From Dietzia psychralcaliphila (GTDB lineage Bacteria > Actinomycetota > Actinomycetes > Mycobacteriales > Mycobacteriaceae), in NCBI RefSeq assembly GCF_003096095.1, contig NZ_CP015453.1, forward strand, positions 1,364,001-1,428,000: a DNA stretch of 64,000 nucleotides, written 5' to 3'. The position numbers were made by a program, and so were the translations under genes. Positions 20,569 through 29,689 of the stretch are shown here, piece after piece (position 1 is the stretch's first letter; each line of letters opens with the position of its first letter). The notes under the pieces were generated by a model. It did not search any database. It was not told the DNA's origin and was given only the letters and a program-made list of their open reading frames with translations.

Positions 20569-20659
20569 CTGTTCGCGCGCGGCACCAGGCGAGGGGGTCT
20601 CGTCCTGTGTGCGGCCGGCACCATGTGTGGGTCTCGTCGTGTTCGCGGGCCGCGCGCCG
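20559..20659. repeat. Three imperfect ~33-bp repeats between two terminators
   Basis: Units beginning near 20559, 20595 and 20629 share GG(T/C)CTCGTC-TGT--GCG--CGGC. The first unit overlaps the right arm of the ctaF terminator. No coding potential is evident. Confidence 0.5.
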
Positions 20660-20698
20660 GCCGCGTCAACGCCGTGGGTGCTAGCCACCCGGAATGAG

Positions 20699-20739
20699 AT
20701 CGGGCCGGGACCAGCGTGGCGCGCTGGTCCCGGCCCGAT
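20699..20739. terminator. 18-bp hairpin after the acyl-CoA dehydrogenase gene
   Basis: ATCGGGCCGGGACCAGCG (20699-20716) and CGCTGGTCCCGGCCCGAT (20722-20739) pair perfectly around a 5-nt loop. It begins 18 bp after the stop at 20758 on the minus strand. Confidence 0.8.
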
Positions 20740-20757
20740 TCCTGCCCGGCGTGGGAA

Positions 20758-21915
20758 CTACAGACCCATGTCCTTGGCGATGATGGTCTTCATGACCTCA
20801 TTGGTCCCGCCATAGATCCGGTTGACCCGGTTGTCCGTGTACAGGCGGGCGATCGGGTACTCGTTGATGAACCCGTAGCCACCGTGCAGCTGCAGACAAC
20901 GGTCGATGACCTCGGCCGCGATCTCGGTGCAGAACAGCTTGGCAGACGCGGCCTCGGCCGCGGTCAGCTCTCCCTCGTCGAGTGCCTCGAGCGCCCGATC
21001 GGCGACGGCCTGCGAGGCGTCGACCTTGGCCTGACAGGCGGCGAGCTCGAACTTGGTGTTCTGGAACGAGGCGACCTCCTTCCCGAAGACCGTGCGCTGC
21101 TGGGTGTACTCCTTGGCGAAGCGCACAGCGGCCGCGGCCTGGGCGTAGGCGCCGTAGGCGATTCCCCAGCGCTCGGACGGCAGGTTCTGGCCGAGGTAGT
21201 AGAAGCCACGGTTCTCCTCGCCGAGCAGGTCCTCGACGGGCACCTTGACGTCACTGAATGCCAGTTCCGCGGTGTCGGAGGTCCGCAGCCCGACCTTGTC
21301 CAGCTTGCGTCCCACGGAGTAGCCCTCGAGCTTGGTGTCGACGGCCAGGAGGGAGATGCCGAAACGGCGGTCGTCCTCCCGCGGGGGAGCGGTGCGGGCG
21401 CACACGATCACGCGGTCGGCGTGGACGCCGCCGGTGATGAAGGTCTTGGCGCCGTTGAGGACGTAGTGGGTGCCGTCCTGGGAGAGCTTGGCCGTGCTCT
21501 TCATGCCGGCGAGATCCGAACCGGTGCCGGGCTCGGTCATGGCCAGTGCCCACATCTCCTCACCGGAGACGAACTTGGGCAGATAGCGCTGCTTCTGCTC
21601 CTCGGTCGCGAGGGCCTTGATGTAGGGGAGTCCGAGCAGTACGTGAACGCCCGAGCCGCCGAAGTTCACGCCTGCGCGGGCGGTCTCCTCGGACTGGATC
21701 GCCTCGAACTTGTGCGAGTTGATCCCGGCGCCGCCGTACTCCTCGTCCACGTTGATGCCGAACACGCCGAGGTCGGCGAGCTTGTAGTAGAACTCGCGCG
21801 GCACGATGCCCGCGTCGAACCACTCCTGGAAGTGGGGTGAGACCTCGGACGCGATGAAGTCGCGGATGGTCTGGCGGAAGGCCTCGTGGTCTTCGTCGAA
21901 CACTGTGCGGCGCAA
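20758..21915 (-). CDS. Acyl-CoA dehydrogenase
   Basis: FAD-dependent alpha,beta-dehydrogenation of an acyl-CoA in beta-oxidation. 385 residues, standard length. Family signatures ALAMTEPGTGSDLAGM and LQLHGGYGFINEYPIARLYTDNR are present, and YGGTNEVMK carries the catalytic glutamate of medium/short-chain types. The start is TTG at 21915, preceded by GGAAAGG at about 9 nt. It is monocistronic, with a hairpin downstream. Its neighbour is a KstD-like gene, but no KstR motif was found in front of this one, so a sterol role is not shown. Confidence 0.92.
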   Translation of the reverse strand: MRRTVFDEDHEAFRQTIRDFIASEVSPHFQEWFDAGIVPREFYYKLADLGVFGINVDEEYGGAGINSHKFEAIQSEETARAGVNFGGSGVHVLLGLPYIKALATEEQKQRYLPKFVSGEEMWALAMTEPGTGSDLAGMKSTAKLSQDGTHYVLNGAKTFITGGVHADRVIVCARTAPPREDDRRFGISLLAVDTKLEGYSVGRKLDKVGLRTSDTAELAFSDVKVPVEDLLGEENRGFYYLGQNLPSERWGIAYGAYAQAAAAVRFAKEYTQQRTVFGKEVASFQNTKFELAACQAKVDASQAVADRALEALDEGELTAAEAASAKLFCTEIAAEVIDRCLQLHGGYGFINEYPIARLYTDNRVNRIYGGTNEVMKTIIAKDMGL

Positions 21916-22045
21916 GGGTGTATGCCTTTCCGTTGGACGACCCGCCGTAAGAGGGGGACGGGGCGCACTAGGTGAATGTTTGCTACCAGTAGTGATCGTA
22001 CAAGGCTGCGGACGGAAGGACCGCGCGGGTTACCGGCTGGTAGCT

Positions 22046-22570
22046 TCAGTCCGGCGCAGTTCGGCCGTCCGTCGGTGGCCGGAAGTCGAGCGCCTCCGCC
22101 GCCACGATCCTCACCGGACCGCGGACATCGGTTCCACTGACGATCTCGCCCCGTTGCACGATGACCACGACCCCGTCCACACTCAGATCCACGGCGACCC
22201 CGCGGGCGGTCTCCATGAGCTCCCGCCACCGCTCGCCGCCGACCGTACGGGCGGCGTCGCTGGGACAGATCGAACCGTCGCCGCGGGAACGGAGCAACGT
22301 CCGGATGGTCGCGGCCAGCCGCTGCCGTGTGCCTTCCTCCGTGGGCTCCCACCACGGGTCGCCGCGCTCGCCCAGTGCCACCTTGGCGTCGTGCACCATC
22401 ACGCGGGCGGCGTCCCCCTCTGTCTTCACCAGCCGACGGCCGGTCATGAGCGCGGAGACGAGTTCGGTCCGGAGTGTGTCCGGGATCGACGGGTCGGTGG
22501 CTCTCCACCGCCGTCCCCTGACCACGATGTAGCGGCCGTCCTCGGTGTGTTCGACCTCGTTGCTCGTCAC
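22046..22570 (-). CDS. DUF3253 protein
   Basis: 174-residue soluble protein. The N-terminal half (DGRYIVVRGRRWRATDPSIPD) is a short module often found in front of DUF3253. The C-terminal half matches DUF3253, with the hallmark ICPSDAARTVGGERWRELM and GVVVIVQRGE, a winged-helix-like domain of unknown role. GTG start at 22570; CATGAT lies 6 nt upstream, so a leaderless start is possible. It is divergent from the kstD-like gene over 163 bp that hold the KstR-type operator. Confidence 0.8.
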   Translation of the reverse strand: MTSNEVEHTEDGRYIVVRGRRWRATDPSIPDTLRTELVSALMTGRRLVKTEGDAARVMVHDAKVALGERGDPWWEPTEEGTRQRLAATIRTLLRSRGDGSICPSDAARTVGGERWRELMETARGVAVDLSVDGVVVIVQRGEIVSGTDVRGPVRIVAAEALDFRPPTDGRTAPD

Positions 22571-22645
22571 ACCGCGATCATGCCCGCACGTCGCTGAGGT
22601 GTCACGGAAACCGCCGCTCAGGACATGAGTCGACCCTCGAGAGGC

Positions 22646-22664
22646 TATCGTAGAACGTGTTCTA
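22646..22664 (+). promoter_or_regulatory. KstR-type operator and -10 element
   Basis: TAGAACGTGTTCTA at 22651-22664 fits the KstR consensus TNNAACNNGTTNNA at every fixed base, with outer bases also palindromic. A TATCGT -10 hexamer (22646-22651) overlaps its left edge, the arrangement expected for repression. It lies 69 bp before the kstD-like ATG. The motif is seen; binding is inferred. Confidence 0.8.
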
Positions 22665-22733
22665 GAAATTACCGGCTGGTGGTCGGTGTCCGGGCCGGGT
22701 GGGCCGGTGATGACGAGACGAGGAGTGACCGTG

Positions 22734-24314
22734 ATGTCGCAGAGCAGCACGTTCGATGCAGAGTTCGATGTGGTTGTCGTGGGATCGGGCGTCGCGGCGC
22801 TCTTCGGCGCGGCCGCGGCGGCGTCGCGAGGCCTCACCACCTTCCTGGTCGAGAAGACGGATCGCTTCGGCGGCACCTCCGCGTACTCCGGCGGTGCGGT
22901 GTGGCTGCCCGGCAACCCGGTCCTCGCCCGCGACGGGCTCGAGGATTCCGTCGCGTCCGGCCGCACCTACTTCCGTGCCGTGGTGGGCGACCGGACCGAC
23001 CACGACCTGCAGGACGCCTTTCTCAACACCGGGCCGATGGTCGTCGACTTCCTGCAGGACGAGTTGGGTATCCCCACACGGTTCCAGGCGTTCCCCGACT
23101 ACTTCGACGCGCCCGGTCGCCAGGAGGTGGGCCGCAGCATCTATCCCAAGCCGATCAGGGGCGAGGAGGTGGGAGCGCGCACCGCCGACATTCGTTCCTC
23201 CGTCCCGTCCGACCAGTTCGGTGCCCCCGAGGACTCCACGAAGCTGGAGGGCGGCCGCGCCTGGGTCGCCCGGCTCGTGCTGGCGTTGGACGCGATGGAG
23301 ACCGCCGAACTGAGGCTGACCACGGCGGCGGAGGAGCTCATCCGGGACGACGACGGACGGGTCGTGGGGGTCGCTGTGCGTGACGGCTCGGGTGTGCGGC
23401 GCGTCGGTGCGCGGCGTGGCGTGCTCGTGGCCGCCGGTGGGTTCGAGCGGTCGAGCGAGTTGCGCAGCCTGTGGCAGCGGATGCCGACCGCCGACTGGTC
23501 GGCCTCCCACCCGGACACCGGTTCCGGCGATGCCGTCCGCATGTTCGAGAAGGTCGGTGCCCGGCTCGACCTGCTGGACCAGTCGTGGTGGTGCCCGGCG
23601 ACCCTGTTCCCCAACGGGCACGCGGCGTTCACGCTCGGTTTCCGGTCGGGGATCATCGTCGACGGCACCGGTCGACGGTTCGGCAACGAGCTCCTCCCGT
23701 ACGACCAGATGGGCCGGAGAATGCATGCCCGGATGGACGACGGGGCGGGGGAGGAGTTCTGGTTCGTCTTCGACGACACCGAGGCGGGTGGCTTCCCGGC
23801 GATCTGCGTCCCCGCACCCGATCCCGGACAGTTGCGCGAGGCCGGACTCTGGCACACCGCGGGGTCGATCGCGGAACTCGCGGACGCCATCGGGATCGAT
23901 CCGGATGCCCTCGGTGAGAGCGTCGCGCGCTTCAACGGTTTCGCCGAGCAGGGCCGTGACTCCGACTTCGGGCGAGGCGAGGACCCGTACGGGCGGTTCT
24001 TCCTCGGCGCCTCCACTCCCGAGGAGTGCCTCCGGCCACTGGGTGGCAAGCGGCTGCACGCCGTGCGGTTGGTCCTGGGGGACCTGGGAACCAAGGGCGG
24101 TGCCGTGATCGATCCGAACGGGTCCGTGGTCGGTGCCGACGGTGCACCGATCCCGGGCCTGTACGCCGCCGGCAATTCGTCGGCGTCGGTATCCGGCGAG
24201 GCCTACCCGGGCCCCGGGGTCCCCCTGGGATCGGGAATGACGATGGCGTTCCGGGCCGTGGCCGACATGGCCGGGCAGCCACTACCGGTGAACCCCGTGC
24301 CGGTCAGCCCGTGA
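22734..24314 (+). CDS. 3-ketosteroid delta1-dehydrogenase-like flavoprotein
   Basis: Probably introduces the 1,2 double bond in the A ring of 3-ketosteroids. 526 residues (family 510-570). FAD motif VVVGSGVAALFGAAAAASRG at residues 12-31, then FGGTSAYSGGAVWLPGN, the typical KstD N-terminal block. The C-terminal PIPGLYAAGNSSASVSG and EAYPGPGVPLGSGMTMAFRA hold the Tyr and Gly of the active-site motif. A tyrosine in FPDYFDAPG matches the expected second position. ATG follows GAGGAG at 8 nt. The KstR-type site upstream supports a sterol role. Other flavoprotein substrates cannot be excluded. Confidence 0.85.
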   Translation: MSQSSTFDAEFDVVVVGSGVAALFGAAAAASRGLTTFLVEKTDRFGGTSAYSGGAVWLPGNPVLARDGLEDSVASGRTYFRAVVGDRTDHDLQDAFLNTGPMVVDFLQDELGIPTRFQAFPDYFDAPGRQEVGRSIYPKPIRGEEVGARTADIRSSVPSDQFGAPEDSTKLEGGRAWVARLVLALDAMETAELRLTTAAEELIRDDDGRVVGVAVRDGSGVRRVGARRGVLVAAGGFERSSELRSLWQRMPTADWSASHPDTGSGDAVRMFEKVGARLDLLDQSWWCPATLFPNGHAAFTLGFRSGIIVDGTGRRFGNELLPYDQMGRRMHARMDDGAGEEFWFVFDDTEAGGFPAICVPAPDPGQLREAGLWHTAGSIAELADAIGIDPDALGESVARFNGFAEQGRDSDFGRGEDPYGRFFLGASTPEECLRPLGGKRLHAVRLVLGDLGTKGGAVIDPNGSVVGADGAPIPGLYAAGNSSASVSGEAYPGPGVPLGSGMTMAFRAVADMAGQPLPVNPVPVSP

Positions 24315-26808
24315 TCGGTCGGTCGTCCGCCCAACAGAGGAAATCGGCCACCGAGATGACGGGTTTGTCCCACTTCCGGGCGTTGCGCGCCTTGCTCGAC
24401 TGACTACCGACCTCGGCCACGACAAGTGCGTCGCACCGGGTCCTGGTCACATTTCCGACCGCGATCAACCCGCGGGCCGCGGCGAGGGACTCCATTTCGC
24501 CGCGGGAGAGGAGGTTCCCGGAGGGATCGAGAGCGCTGCCGGTGAAACACACCCGGGTCCCCGGCACCAGGACCTCTCCGGCGATCGCCGACCCGGCGGC
24601 CTCCAGTCCGGCGGCCAGGTCCACCCCCAGGAGGTCTCCTGCCCGTCGGAGCCTCGTCATGGTCTCGGCGTCGAGAGTGACCCGCTCCGCGGCGGCACGG
24701 ATCTGGTCGGCGACCAGCGCGCGTGCCCCGGCCTCGAGATCGCGGTCTCCGGCGAACAGGAGCTCATCGTCGTCGCGCCCGTCCGGCCCGGCTGTCCCGT
24801 CCGCCCCGTCCGGCCCGTCGTCCGCGTCCGGCCCGGCTTGCGGGTGGCGCAGGCCCAGAAGCGCCGACCCGACCCGCCCGCTCACCTCGAGCATCGCGGA
24901 GAGCTGGGGGAGGACGTCGGAGGTCGGGGGATTGGCGTCGATGTCACGACTCAGTAGGTAGCTGATCGCCGTCTCCTCGACGAGGTCCGCGTCGAACACT
25001 CCGGCTGCCGCGTCGTCAGCCGCCAGATGCGCCCGCACCTCGAGCGCCACACGGGCTCGATCGAGGGCGGAGCCGGATCTGGTCCGCGTCCGCTCCTTCG
25101 GCGTGAGGTGCTGGGAGGGGATGTCGACACCGGGTGGCATCGCGATCGCGCTGCCGAGCCGCTTGAGTTCGGAGTCGATGTGTCCGAGGGTGCTGTCCAC
25201 GTCTATACCGACAGGGGTGTGGCCGTCGAGCAGCGGGGCGATCATCGACCAGGCCTCGAGCAGTGTGGGGGCCAGCAGGACGTCCGAGACCGTGACCCGG
25301 TAGTCGGTCCTCGCCTCCGCGAGGTCGCGCTGAGGGTTGACGAGAGTGGAGATCGCGGTCCCGTCAGAGAACGCGACTGCGAGCTCCACCGGCCGGGATC
25401 GGGACCGCGGGTTCTCGTCGCCCACCGTGAGCGTGGCGATCGAACAGAAGCGACGCCCCGGGCCGTCGAGCTCGGGCGCGCGGAGAAACCGGATGATCCG
25501 GCGGTCGGTCTTGAGGTCCTTGGGGACCACCGGGCGAGTGAGCACGAGCCCGGCCAGCGACCGGCAGCGGCTGAGCGCGACGTAGAGCTGCCCGGTCGCG
25601 AACGTCCCTCCGCTGAGGTCCACGACCAGGCGGTCGAGGGTCTGTCCCTGGCTCTTGTGGATCGTGATCGCCCACGCCAGCGTGAACGGGAACTGACTGA
25701 ACGTTCCGACGATCTCGTGTCGCATGCCGGCGCCGGCGGCCACCGGTCGCGTCACATCCCAGGTGTACAGCGGGACCTCGGCGACCTCCCCACCAGTGAA
25801 AGCGACGATGACGACCGGACTGCGCGCACCCCGGTCGACCCTCCCACCGAGCGTGACGTCCAGGACGCGACCGATCGAGCCGTTCACCCATCGATCCGAC
25901 GGGTCGTTGGTGACCATCATGATCTGCGCACCGACCTTGAACCGCAGCGTCTCATCGGTGGGCAGGTCGAATCCGGCGATGTCACCGGTGGTGGTGGCGG
26001 TCATCGCCAGCTCGGAACCCGGTAGTCGCTCGAGGCGCCGTCGGTTGCGGTTGGTCGCGATCCTGTTGGTGGTGGTCAGGGTGAGCCAGAACTCATCGTC
26101 GGGTGGCTCGAAATGGGGATCGGTCCGGGCGTTGATCTCATCCCGGGCGTGGCCGACGAGCGCGCCCTCCCGGATGGCGTTCAGGATCGCGGTGAGCCTG
26201 GGATCGCCCGATTGCCGGAACACATGGGTGAGGTCGACGGTGTGGAAGTCCTCGCCGCGGTAGCGCTGCGCCGAGAAGAAGTACGGGGTCGCGTAGGTGC
26301 TCTCGAAGCCCGACTTCTCCGACGCGGTGACCACCGGTGGAAGCTGGAACAGATCACCGACGAGGACGATCTGCACCCCGCCGAACGGCATGGACGGATC
26401 CGGCCCGAACCGCCCCAGGGCGATGGCGATCATGTCGAAGACGTCGGCTCGGAGCATCGACGCTTCATCGAGGACGAGGGTGCGCACCGCTGCCAGTGCG
26501 TCCGCGAACCGGCCCGGACGGTACGCGGCACTCTGGACGTGCTCGATCGTGTGGCTCGGATGGAACCCGAACACCCGGTGGATCGTGTACCCGCCGATGT
26601 TGAGTGCGGCGATCCCGGTGGGAGCGACGACCAGGGTGGGGAGCTCGGTCTCGGCGAGGAAGTGCCGGATCAGTGTCGACTTCCCGGTGCCGGCCTTGCC
26701 GGTGAGGAAGAGGTTCTCGCCGGAGTGCAGGTGCGCGAGCGCCAGTTCGAACTCGTCTGTGAGGACGATGTCACTGTCAGAGTGGGGTACACGCGCTGAG
26801 TCGATCAT
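24304..26808 (-). CDS. PIF1-like helicase with central DnaQ-like region and C-terminal BRCT domain
   Basis: 834 residues. Superfamily 1B helicase at 1-450: Walker A LTGKAGTGKSTLI (about 35-47), Walker B LVLDEASML, LVGDLFQLPPV, IHKSQGQTL and LYVALSRCRSLAGL. Residues about 465-620 (RPVELAVAFSDGTAISTLVNP, then TPVGIDVDSTLGHIDSELKRLG) look like an exonuclease fold that has lost its catalytic acids; this is inference. After an Asp/Gly linker, residues about 740-834 form a BRCT domain (VPGTRVCFTGSAL to KPVISVADFLCW). The start has GGAGG at 5 nt, just beyond the qcrB terminator. It overlaps the kstD-like gene by 11 bp at the 3' ends. Role unknown; DNA repair or replication is likely. Confidence 0.85.
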   Translation of the reverse strand: MIDSARVPHSDSDIVLTDEFELALAHLHSGENLFLTGKAGTGKSTLIRHFLAETELPTLVVAPTGIAALNIGGYTIHRVFGFHPSHTIEHVQSAAYRPGRFADALAAVRTLVLDEASMLRADVFDMIAIALGRFGPDPSMPFGGVQIVLVGDLFQLPPVVTASEKSGFESTYATPYFFSAQRYRGEDFHTVDLTHVFRQSGDPRLTAILNAIREGALVGHARDEINARTDPHFEPPDDEFWLTLTTTNRIATNRNRRRLERLPGSELAMTATTTGDIAGFDLPTDETLRFKVGAQIMMVTNDPSDRWVNGSIGRVLDVTLGGRVDRGARSPVVIVAFTGGEVAEVPLYTWDVTRPVAAGAGMRHEIVGTFSQFPFTLAWAITIHKSQGQTLDRLVVDLSGGTFATGQLYVALSRCRSLAGLVLTRPVVPKDLKTDRRIIRFLRAPELDGPGRRFCSIATLTVGDENPRSRSRPVELAVAFSDGTAISTLVNPQRDLAEARTDYRVTVSDVLLAPTLLEAWSMIAPLLDGHTPVGIDVDSTLGHIDSELKRLGSAIAMPPGVDIPSQHLTPKERTRTRSGSALDRARVALEVRAHLAADDAAAGVFDADLVEETAISYLLSRDIDANPPTSDVLPQLSAMLEVSGRVGSALLGLRHPQAGPDADDGPDGADGTAGPDGRDDDELLFAGDRDLEAGARALVADQIRAAAERVTLDAETMTRLRRAGDLLGVDLAAGLEAAGSAIAGEVLVPGTRVCFTGSALDPSGNLLSRGEMESLAAARGLIAVGNVTRTRCDALVVAEVGSQSSKARNARKWDKPVISVADFLCWADDRPITG

Positions 26809-26820
26809 TCATGCCTCCAA

Positions 26821-26864
26821 CGACCGCGGGCCGGATCTCCTGTGGGAGTTCCGGCCCGCGGTCG
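26821..26864 (-). terminator. Terminator after qcrB
   Basis: CGACCGCGGGCCGGA (26821-26835) pairs with TCCGGCCCGCGGTCG (26850-26864), and CTCC/GGAG extends it around a TGTG loop. It lies 15 bp after the qcrB stop. The helicase start codon is only 12 bp beyond. Confidence 0.8.
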
Positions 26865-26879
26865 GGTGTTACGGGTGGA

Positions 26880-28502
26880 TCAGTGCTCGTCGTGGCGACG
26901 AGAACGATTCTCCTCCTGCAACGTGGTGAGCATCGAGTGCTCGTGGTCGTGCTTGGAGTGATCGGCGTCGTCGAGCAGACGAACCTCGTCGACCGGGTCG
27001 GCCGTGAGTGCGCCCCGCGGGGGGCGGCCGGCCGCTCCGAGCTGGTTCATCTTGCTGGGCACCTTGGCGCCGGCGTACTCGAGGGGAACCGCGTGTCCGT
27101 GCTCGTCGATCCCACCGAGCGGCTGGTGGACCTCGACGAACTCGCCCTGGGGCATCCGCATGATGATGCCGGTCTCGATCCCGTGCTCCAGCACCGCCCG
27201 GTCGGCCCGCTGCAGGCCCAGGCAGAGTCGATAGGTGAAGAAGTACATGACCGGGGGCAGCAGGATCAGACCGATCCGACCAGCCCATGTGGTCGCGTTC
27301 AGCGAGATGTTGAAGTGGTACGCGATGAGGTCGTTGGATCCCATCAACACCAGGATCACGTAGAACGTGAGGGCCATGACGCCGGCAGCGGTACGAACCG
27401 GCACGTCGCGCGGACGCTGGAGCAGGTTGTGGTGCGCGGTATCGCCGGTGAGTTTGGCCTCGATCCACGGGTAGAGGAACATCACGGCCACCATGGCGCC
27501 GAGCATCACGGCCACCCAGAGCACGGCAGGGATGGTGTAGTTACCCAGGTATATCTCCCACGCAGGCATCACGCGGGCGCCGCCCTCGGTCCACAGCATG
27601 TACCAGTCGGGTTGCGAGCCGGCCGAGATGTGGGATGGGTTGTATGGCCCCAGGTTCCATATGGCGTTGATTGTGAACAGGCCCGAGAAGAGCATGAGCA
27701 TGCCGACGGTGATGGCACCGAACGCGATGGACTTGACGGCGAAGACCGGGAGGATCCGGACGCCGACGACGTTGTTCTCCGTGCGGCCGGGGCCGGGGAA
27801 CTGCGTGTGCTTCTGGTACCAGACCAGCGCCAGGTGCGCGGCGATCAGCGCCAGGATGATGGCCGGGATGATGAGCACGTGCAGGACGTAGAAGCGCGGG
27901 ATCATCAGGTCGCCGGGGAAGTCCCCGCCGAAGATCATCCAGTGCATCCAGGTGCCGATGACCGGGAGTCCGACGATGATGCCGGAGGTGATCCGGAGGC
28001 CGGTGCCCGAGAGGACGTCGTCCGGCAGGCCGTAGCCGAGGAAGCCCTCGACGATGCCCAGGAGCAGCAGCACGCAGCCGATGACCCAGTTGGCCTCACG
28101 CGGGCGACGGAACGCGCCGGTGAAGAAGATCCGGATCATGTGGACGATCATCGAGGCGACGAAGAGAAGCGCCGCCCAGTGGTGGATCTGTCGTACGAAG
28201 AGTCCGCCGCGGACCTCGAACGAGATATTGAGCGCCGTCTCGTAGGCGCGGGAGATCTCGATGCCGTTGAGCGGGGCGTACGCACCCTGGTAGATCACCT
28301 TCGACAACGACGGGTCGAAGAAGAGGGTGAGGTACACACCCGAGATCAGCAGGATGACGAAGCTGTACAGGGCGATCTCGCCCAGCAGGAACGACCAGTG
28401 CGTGGGGAAGACCTTGTTGATCTGCCGGCGCATGCCCTTGGCCATGGTGTACCGCGAGTCGAGCTCATTGCCCACTGCGGCCAGTTTGGTGTTGTTACTC
28501 AT
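26880..28502 (-). CDS. qcrB: Cytochrome bc1 complex cytochrome b subunit
   Basis: Membrane core of the menaquinol-cytochrome c reductase, with both b hemes and the quinone sites. 540 residues. Multiple membrane helices; heme-ligand His in [20 protein letters not shown] and [23 protein letters not shown]. The Qo-site motif is present in the actinobacterial form, and there is a long C-terminal extension as in Mycobacteriales. The ATGA overlap with qcrA shows coupled translation. This is the target protein of Q203-type inhibitors in mycobacteria. Confidence 0.96.
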   Translation of the reverse strand: MSNNTKLAAVGNELDSRYTMAKGMRRQINKVFPTHWSFLLGEIALYSFVILLISGVYLTLFFDPSLSKVIYQGAYAPLNGIEISRAYETALNISFEVRGGLFVRQIHHWAALLFVASMIVHMIRIFFTGAFRRPREANWVIGCVLLLLGIVEGFLGYGLPDDVLSGTGLRITSGIIVGLPVIGTWMHWMIFGGDFPGDLMIPRFYVLHVLIIPAIILALIAAHLALVWYQKHTQFPGPGRTENNVVGVRILPVFAVKSIAFGAITVGMLMLFSGLFTINAIWNLGPYNPSHISAGSQPDWYMLWTEGGARVMPAWEIYLGNYTIPAVLWVAVMLGAMVAVMFLYPWIEAKLTGDTAHHNLLQRPRDVPVRTAAGVMALTFYVILVLMGSNDLIAYHFNISLNATTWAGRIGLILLPPVMYFFTYRLCLGLQRADRAVLEHGIETGIIMRMPQGEFVEVHQPLGGIDEHGHAVPLEYAGAKVPSKMNQLGAAGRPPRGALTADPVDEVRLLDDADHSKHDHEHSMLTTLQEENRSRRHDEH

Positions 28503-29689
28503 GAACGACGCTCCCAGAAGGCAGGTCCGACCGGCTCGATGAAGTCGCCGTTGGCGACGAGGTAACCCTCGCTGTCAACCGCGATGGGCAACTGCGGCAG
28601 TGCGCGCGCGGCGGGGCCGAAGATCGGCTTCGCGTACTCGAGCGCGTCGAACTGCGACTGGTGGCACGGGCAGAGGAAGCGGTGCGTCTGCTGCTCGTAC
28701 AGGGAGGTGGGGCAGGCGAGGTGCGTGCAGATCTTCGAGTAGGCGTACAGATCGCCGTAGTTGAAGTTCTCCTGGCCCTTGCGCTTGATCACCCTGGCGG
28801 CGTCCGCGGGGCGGAAGCGGATCAACATGACCGAGTTGCGCACGCCGTGGATGGAGTGCATGTGCTCCTCGAAGTCGCCCAGTGCGCTCGCCGGAAGCGG
28901 GAACACGGACTCGAGTCCACCGGCGGAGAGGTCCTCCACGTGGATGCGCTCGAGGCGGCCCTCGCCCGCCGGGGGATGACCGTCCGGGTAGACCTTGCCG
29001 GTGTCACGACCGAGGTAGACCTTCTCGGCGGGGAGTCCGTCGGGACGGGTGTCCGACGCGAGTGTCCAGCCGGTGGTGTGCAGGGTGCCGTCTCCGGCGA
29101 TGTTGAGTTCCCCGCGGCGCCACGGGTTCTTGATCATGCCACCGAGCGGGAGGATCGCGGACAGGCCGATGAGGGCGACGCTCGCACCGAGGAAGCCTCC
29201 CATGACCTTGCGTCGACCCAGGGTCGAGGTCTTCCAGGAGTCGTTGAGTCCGGCCACGATCGTGCGGCGGTCGATCTCCTCCGACGGGCCGTCATGGCGG
29301 GTCTGGACCGAGATCTCCTCGGGGATGAACTTCTTGGTGAACTGCACGGCCCCGAAGCCCAGGAAGAGGATCGAGAGACCGATCGTCAGGCCGAGGAGGG
29401 GCGTGTACAGCATGTAGAGCCAGTAGCCGTCCTCACCCTGACCGCGGTACTCCCATGGCCAGGCGATGTAGACGACGGCGAAGGCCAGGGCGAGCACTGC
29501 TGACAGTGCGAACCAGATGGTGACAACGCGGGCGGCACGCTTCTCGGATCGAGAGGTGACACCATCCGGCCAACGGTTCTCCCGGAACCGGATGTCGACC
29601 TCGTCCAGCTGGGTACCCAACCGGACGAGCTCGGCGTCGGTCATCCGGTCGAGGTCCGCCGGGGACGGGTTCTTGGGGGTCTCACTCAT
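28499..29689 (-). CDS. qcrA: Cytochrome bc1 complex Rieske iron-sulfur subunit
   Basis: Carries the 2Fe-2S cluster that takes an electron from menaquinol. 396 residues, the long actinobacterial form. Two helices in the N-terminal half (about 55-75, 95-120) and one near 170-190 give three membrane spans, as known for this group. Cluster motifs [11 protein letters not shown] and CPCHQSQFD (two Cys, two His) lie in the C-terminal domain. It overlaps both qcrC and qcrB by 4 bp (ATGA). Confidence 0.96.
   Translation of the reverse strand: MSETPKNPSPADLDRMTDAELVRLGTQLDEVDIRFRENRWPDGVTSRSEKRAARVVTIWFALSAVLALAFAVVYIAWPWEYRGQGEDGYWLYMLYTPLLGLTIGLSILFLGFGAVQFTKKFIPEEISVQTRHDGPSEEIDRRTIVAGLNDSWKTSTLGRRKVMGGFLGASVALIGLSAILPLGGMIKNPWRRGELNIAGDGTLHTTGWTLASDTRPDGLPAEKVYLGRDTGKVYPDGHPPAGEGRLERIHVEDLSAGGLESVFPLPASALGDFEEHMHSIHGVRNSVMLIRFRPADAARVIKRKGQENFNYGDLYAYSKICTHLACPTSLYEQQTHRFLCPCHQSQFDALEYAKPIFGPAARALPQLPIAVDSEGYLVANGDFIEPVGPAFWERRS

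Noticed and set aside
20758-22045. KstR control of the acyl-CoA dehydrogenase
   Set aside because: No TNNAACNNGTTNNA match was found in its 130-bp upstream region; only an 8-bp inverted repeat (GCTACCAG/CTGGTAGC) with no known regulator.
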